Shown here piece after piece: positions 63,538-64,000 of a DNA stretch of 64,000 nucleotides (its first letter is position 1; each line of letters begins with the position of its first letter). The translations under genes and the position numbers were made by a program. This stretch comes from an uncultured Candidatus Melainabacteria bacterium. GTDB lineage: Bacteria; Cyanobacteriota; Vampirovibrionia; Gastranaerophilales; Gastranaerophilaceae. The stretch spans positions 1 through 64,000 of the forward strand of contig CAKVLL010000001.1 in the NCBI GenBank assembly GCA_934757255.1. Direction: 5' to 3'. Under the pieces are notes generated by a model. It ran no database searches, was not told where the DNA came from, and saw nothing but the letters and a program-made list of their open reading frames with translations.

Positions 63538-64000
63538 ATGAAAAAACGAGGATTTACATTAGCTGAAGTACTTATTACGCTTGGGATTGTTGGCGTAGTA
63601 GCAGCGTTAACAGCACCTTCTTTAGTTCTAAGTAGCCGTAACGAAGCTAACGCAGCACGTTTATCTGTTTTAGTTTCAAACCTTGAAAATGCATTTCAAA
63701 ATGCAATCGTTCAAGAAGGTGTTGATAATCTATATAAAACAAACATGTGGTCTAATGGAGCAGTTAATGCTGATAATGCAGCTAGAATCGCACCTTTTGT
63801 AGGAAATTTAGGACGTTATATGTATGTTAGTGGTTTTAAAACAAAAGATACAGAAGCAATGGCTTCAACTGGCATTCATGCAATGGACGCAAACGGTGGT
63901 ACAGGCACTCAAATTGCAGGAGGTGACGCTTCTCTTCCAGGTGTTGGAACTTGTATAGCCTTAGAAACAAAAAACGGTGCAACTATTTATATTAGAACAT
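63538..64000 (+). CDS. Type IV pilin-like/pseudopilin protein, 3' end outside window
   Basis: The frame is open from the ATG at 63538 to the window edge (154 codons). The N-terminus KKRGFTLAEVLITLGIVGVV is a class III prepilin signal: cleavage by prepilin peptidase falls after glycine, leaving an N-terminal phenylalanine and a glutamate at position 5. The hydrophobic helix that follows builds the pilus core. The rest is a globular, Gly/Ala-rich domain with one visible cysteine. Proteins of this kind are numerous in Gastranaerophilales. TAGGAGAG lies upstream. Confidence 0.88.
   Translation, partial: MKKRGFTLAEVLITLGIVGVVAALTAPSLVLSSRNEANAARLSVLVSNLENAFQNAIVQEGVDNLYKTNMWSNGAVNADNAARIAPFVGNLGRYMYVSGFKTKDTEAMASTGIHAMDANGGTGTQIAGGDASLPGVGTCIALETKNGATIYIRT

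Noticed and set aside
1..64000. CRISPR arrays, tRNA or rRNA genes, prophage or transposase genes
   Set aside because: I looked for regularly spaced repeats, T-arm motifs and transposase or phage proteins on both strands and found none.

Overview
The window is AT-rich and reads as part of a chromosome from a diderm, flagellated, non-photosynthetic relative of the cyanobacteria. The best guess is Vampirovibrionia/Melainabacteria of the Gastranaerophilales type. This rests on features visible here: a class III prepilin of the FTLAEVLITLGI type, an IctB-like O-antigen ligase family protein, TrmFO, DapL, a PBS-lyase-type HEAT-repeat protein and a flagellin. No rRNA, tRNA, CRISPR array, prophage or transposase was seen, and the taxonomic call is inference.

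Layout. 1-9.7 kb holds a partial HEAT-repeat protein, a zinc-type dehydrogenase, an AsmA-like giant, an AMIN-like membrane protein and three lineage-specific hypotheticals. 9.8-16.5 kb (+ strand) holds a heptose-7-phosphate kinase, a DUF4330 protein, an O-antigen-ligase/IctB protein, LigA, a small membrane protein and DapL. 16.6-19.7 kb (- strand) holds four small lineage-specific proteins, three of them sharing an N-terminal motif, and an Orn/Lys/Arg decarboxylase. PriA follows on the + strand. 22.0-38.4 kb is one - strand operon of 13 tightly packed, often overlapping genes for a surface polysaccharide. 38.5-43.5 kb holds a MlaA-hydrolase fusion, a dicarboxylate symporter and two TPR proteins. 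43.7-51.8 kb holds a filamentous-haemagglutinin-like exoprotein, a beta-lactamase-fold hydrolase, TrmFO, a broken gene, an EF-hand-like protein, an XRE regulator, QueD and a uridine-kinase-like protein. 51.9-64 kb holds ThrB, a second AsmA-like giant, an OadG-like subunit with a 39-residue partner, a SEC-C protein, flagellin, a degenerate M48-like protein, GmhA and a partial pilin-like protein.

How the genes fit together. Much of the window serves the outer envelope. GmhA and the HldE-type kinase point to heptose in an LPS core. The 22-38 kb operon makes CDP-4-keto-3,6-dideoxyglucose (RfbF, RfbG, RfbH) and adds an unusual set: a ThDP enzyme, a NeuB-type synthase, a HAD phosphatase, two SDRs, a flavoprotein, a radical SAM enzyme, an acyltransferase and three glycosyltransferases. 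The ligase-family protein may attach the product. Two AsmA-like proteins and the MlaA fusion suggest lipid traffic between the membranes.

Regulatory and repeat features. Several genes have a -10 box placed so that transcription would start at or next to the ATG (leaderless mRNA). The flagellin leader carries a GGA-loop hairpin plus a GGA-containing Shine-Dalgarno, as in CsrA-controlled flagellin leaders. Several palindromic, MITE-like repeats occupy intergenic gaps, the largest with perfect 67-bp inverted arms at 57.4-57.8 kb.
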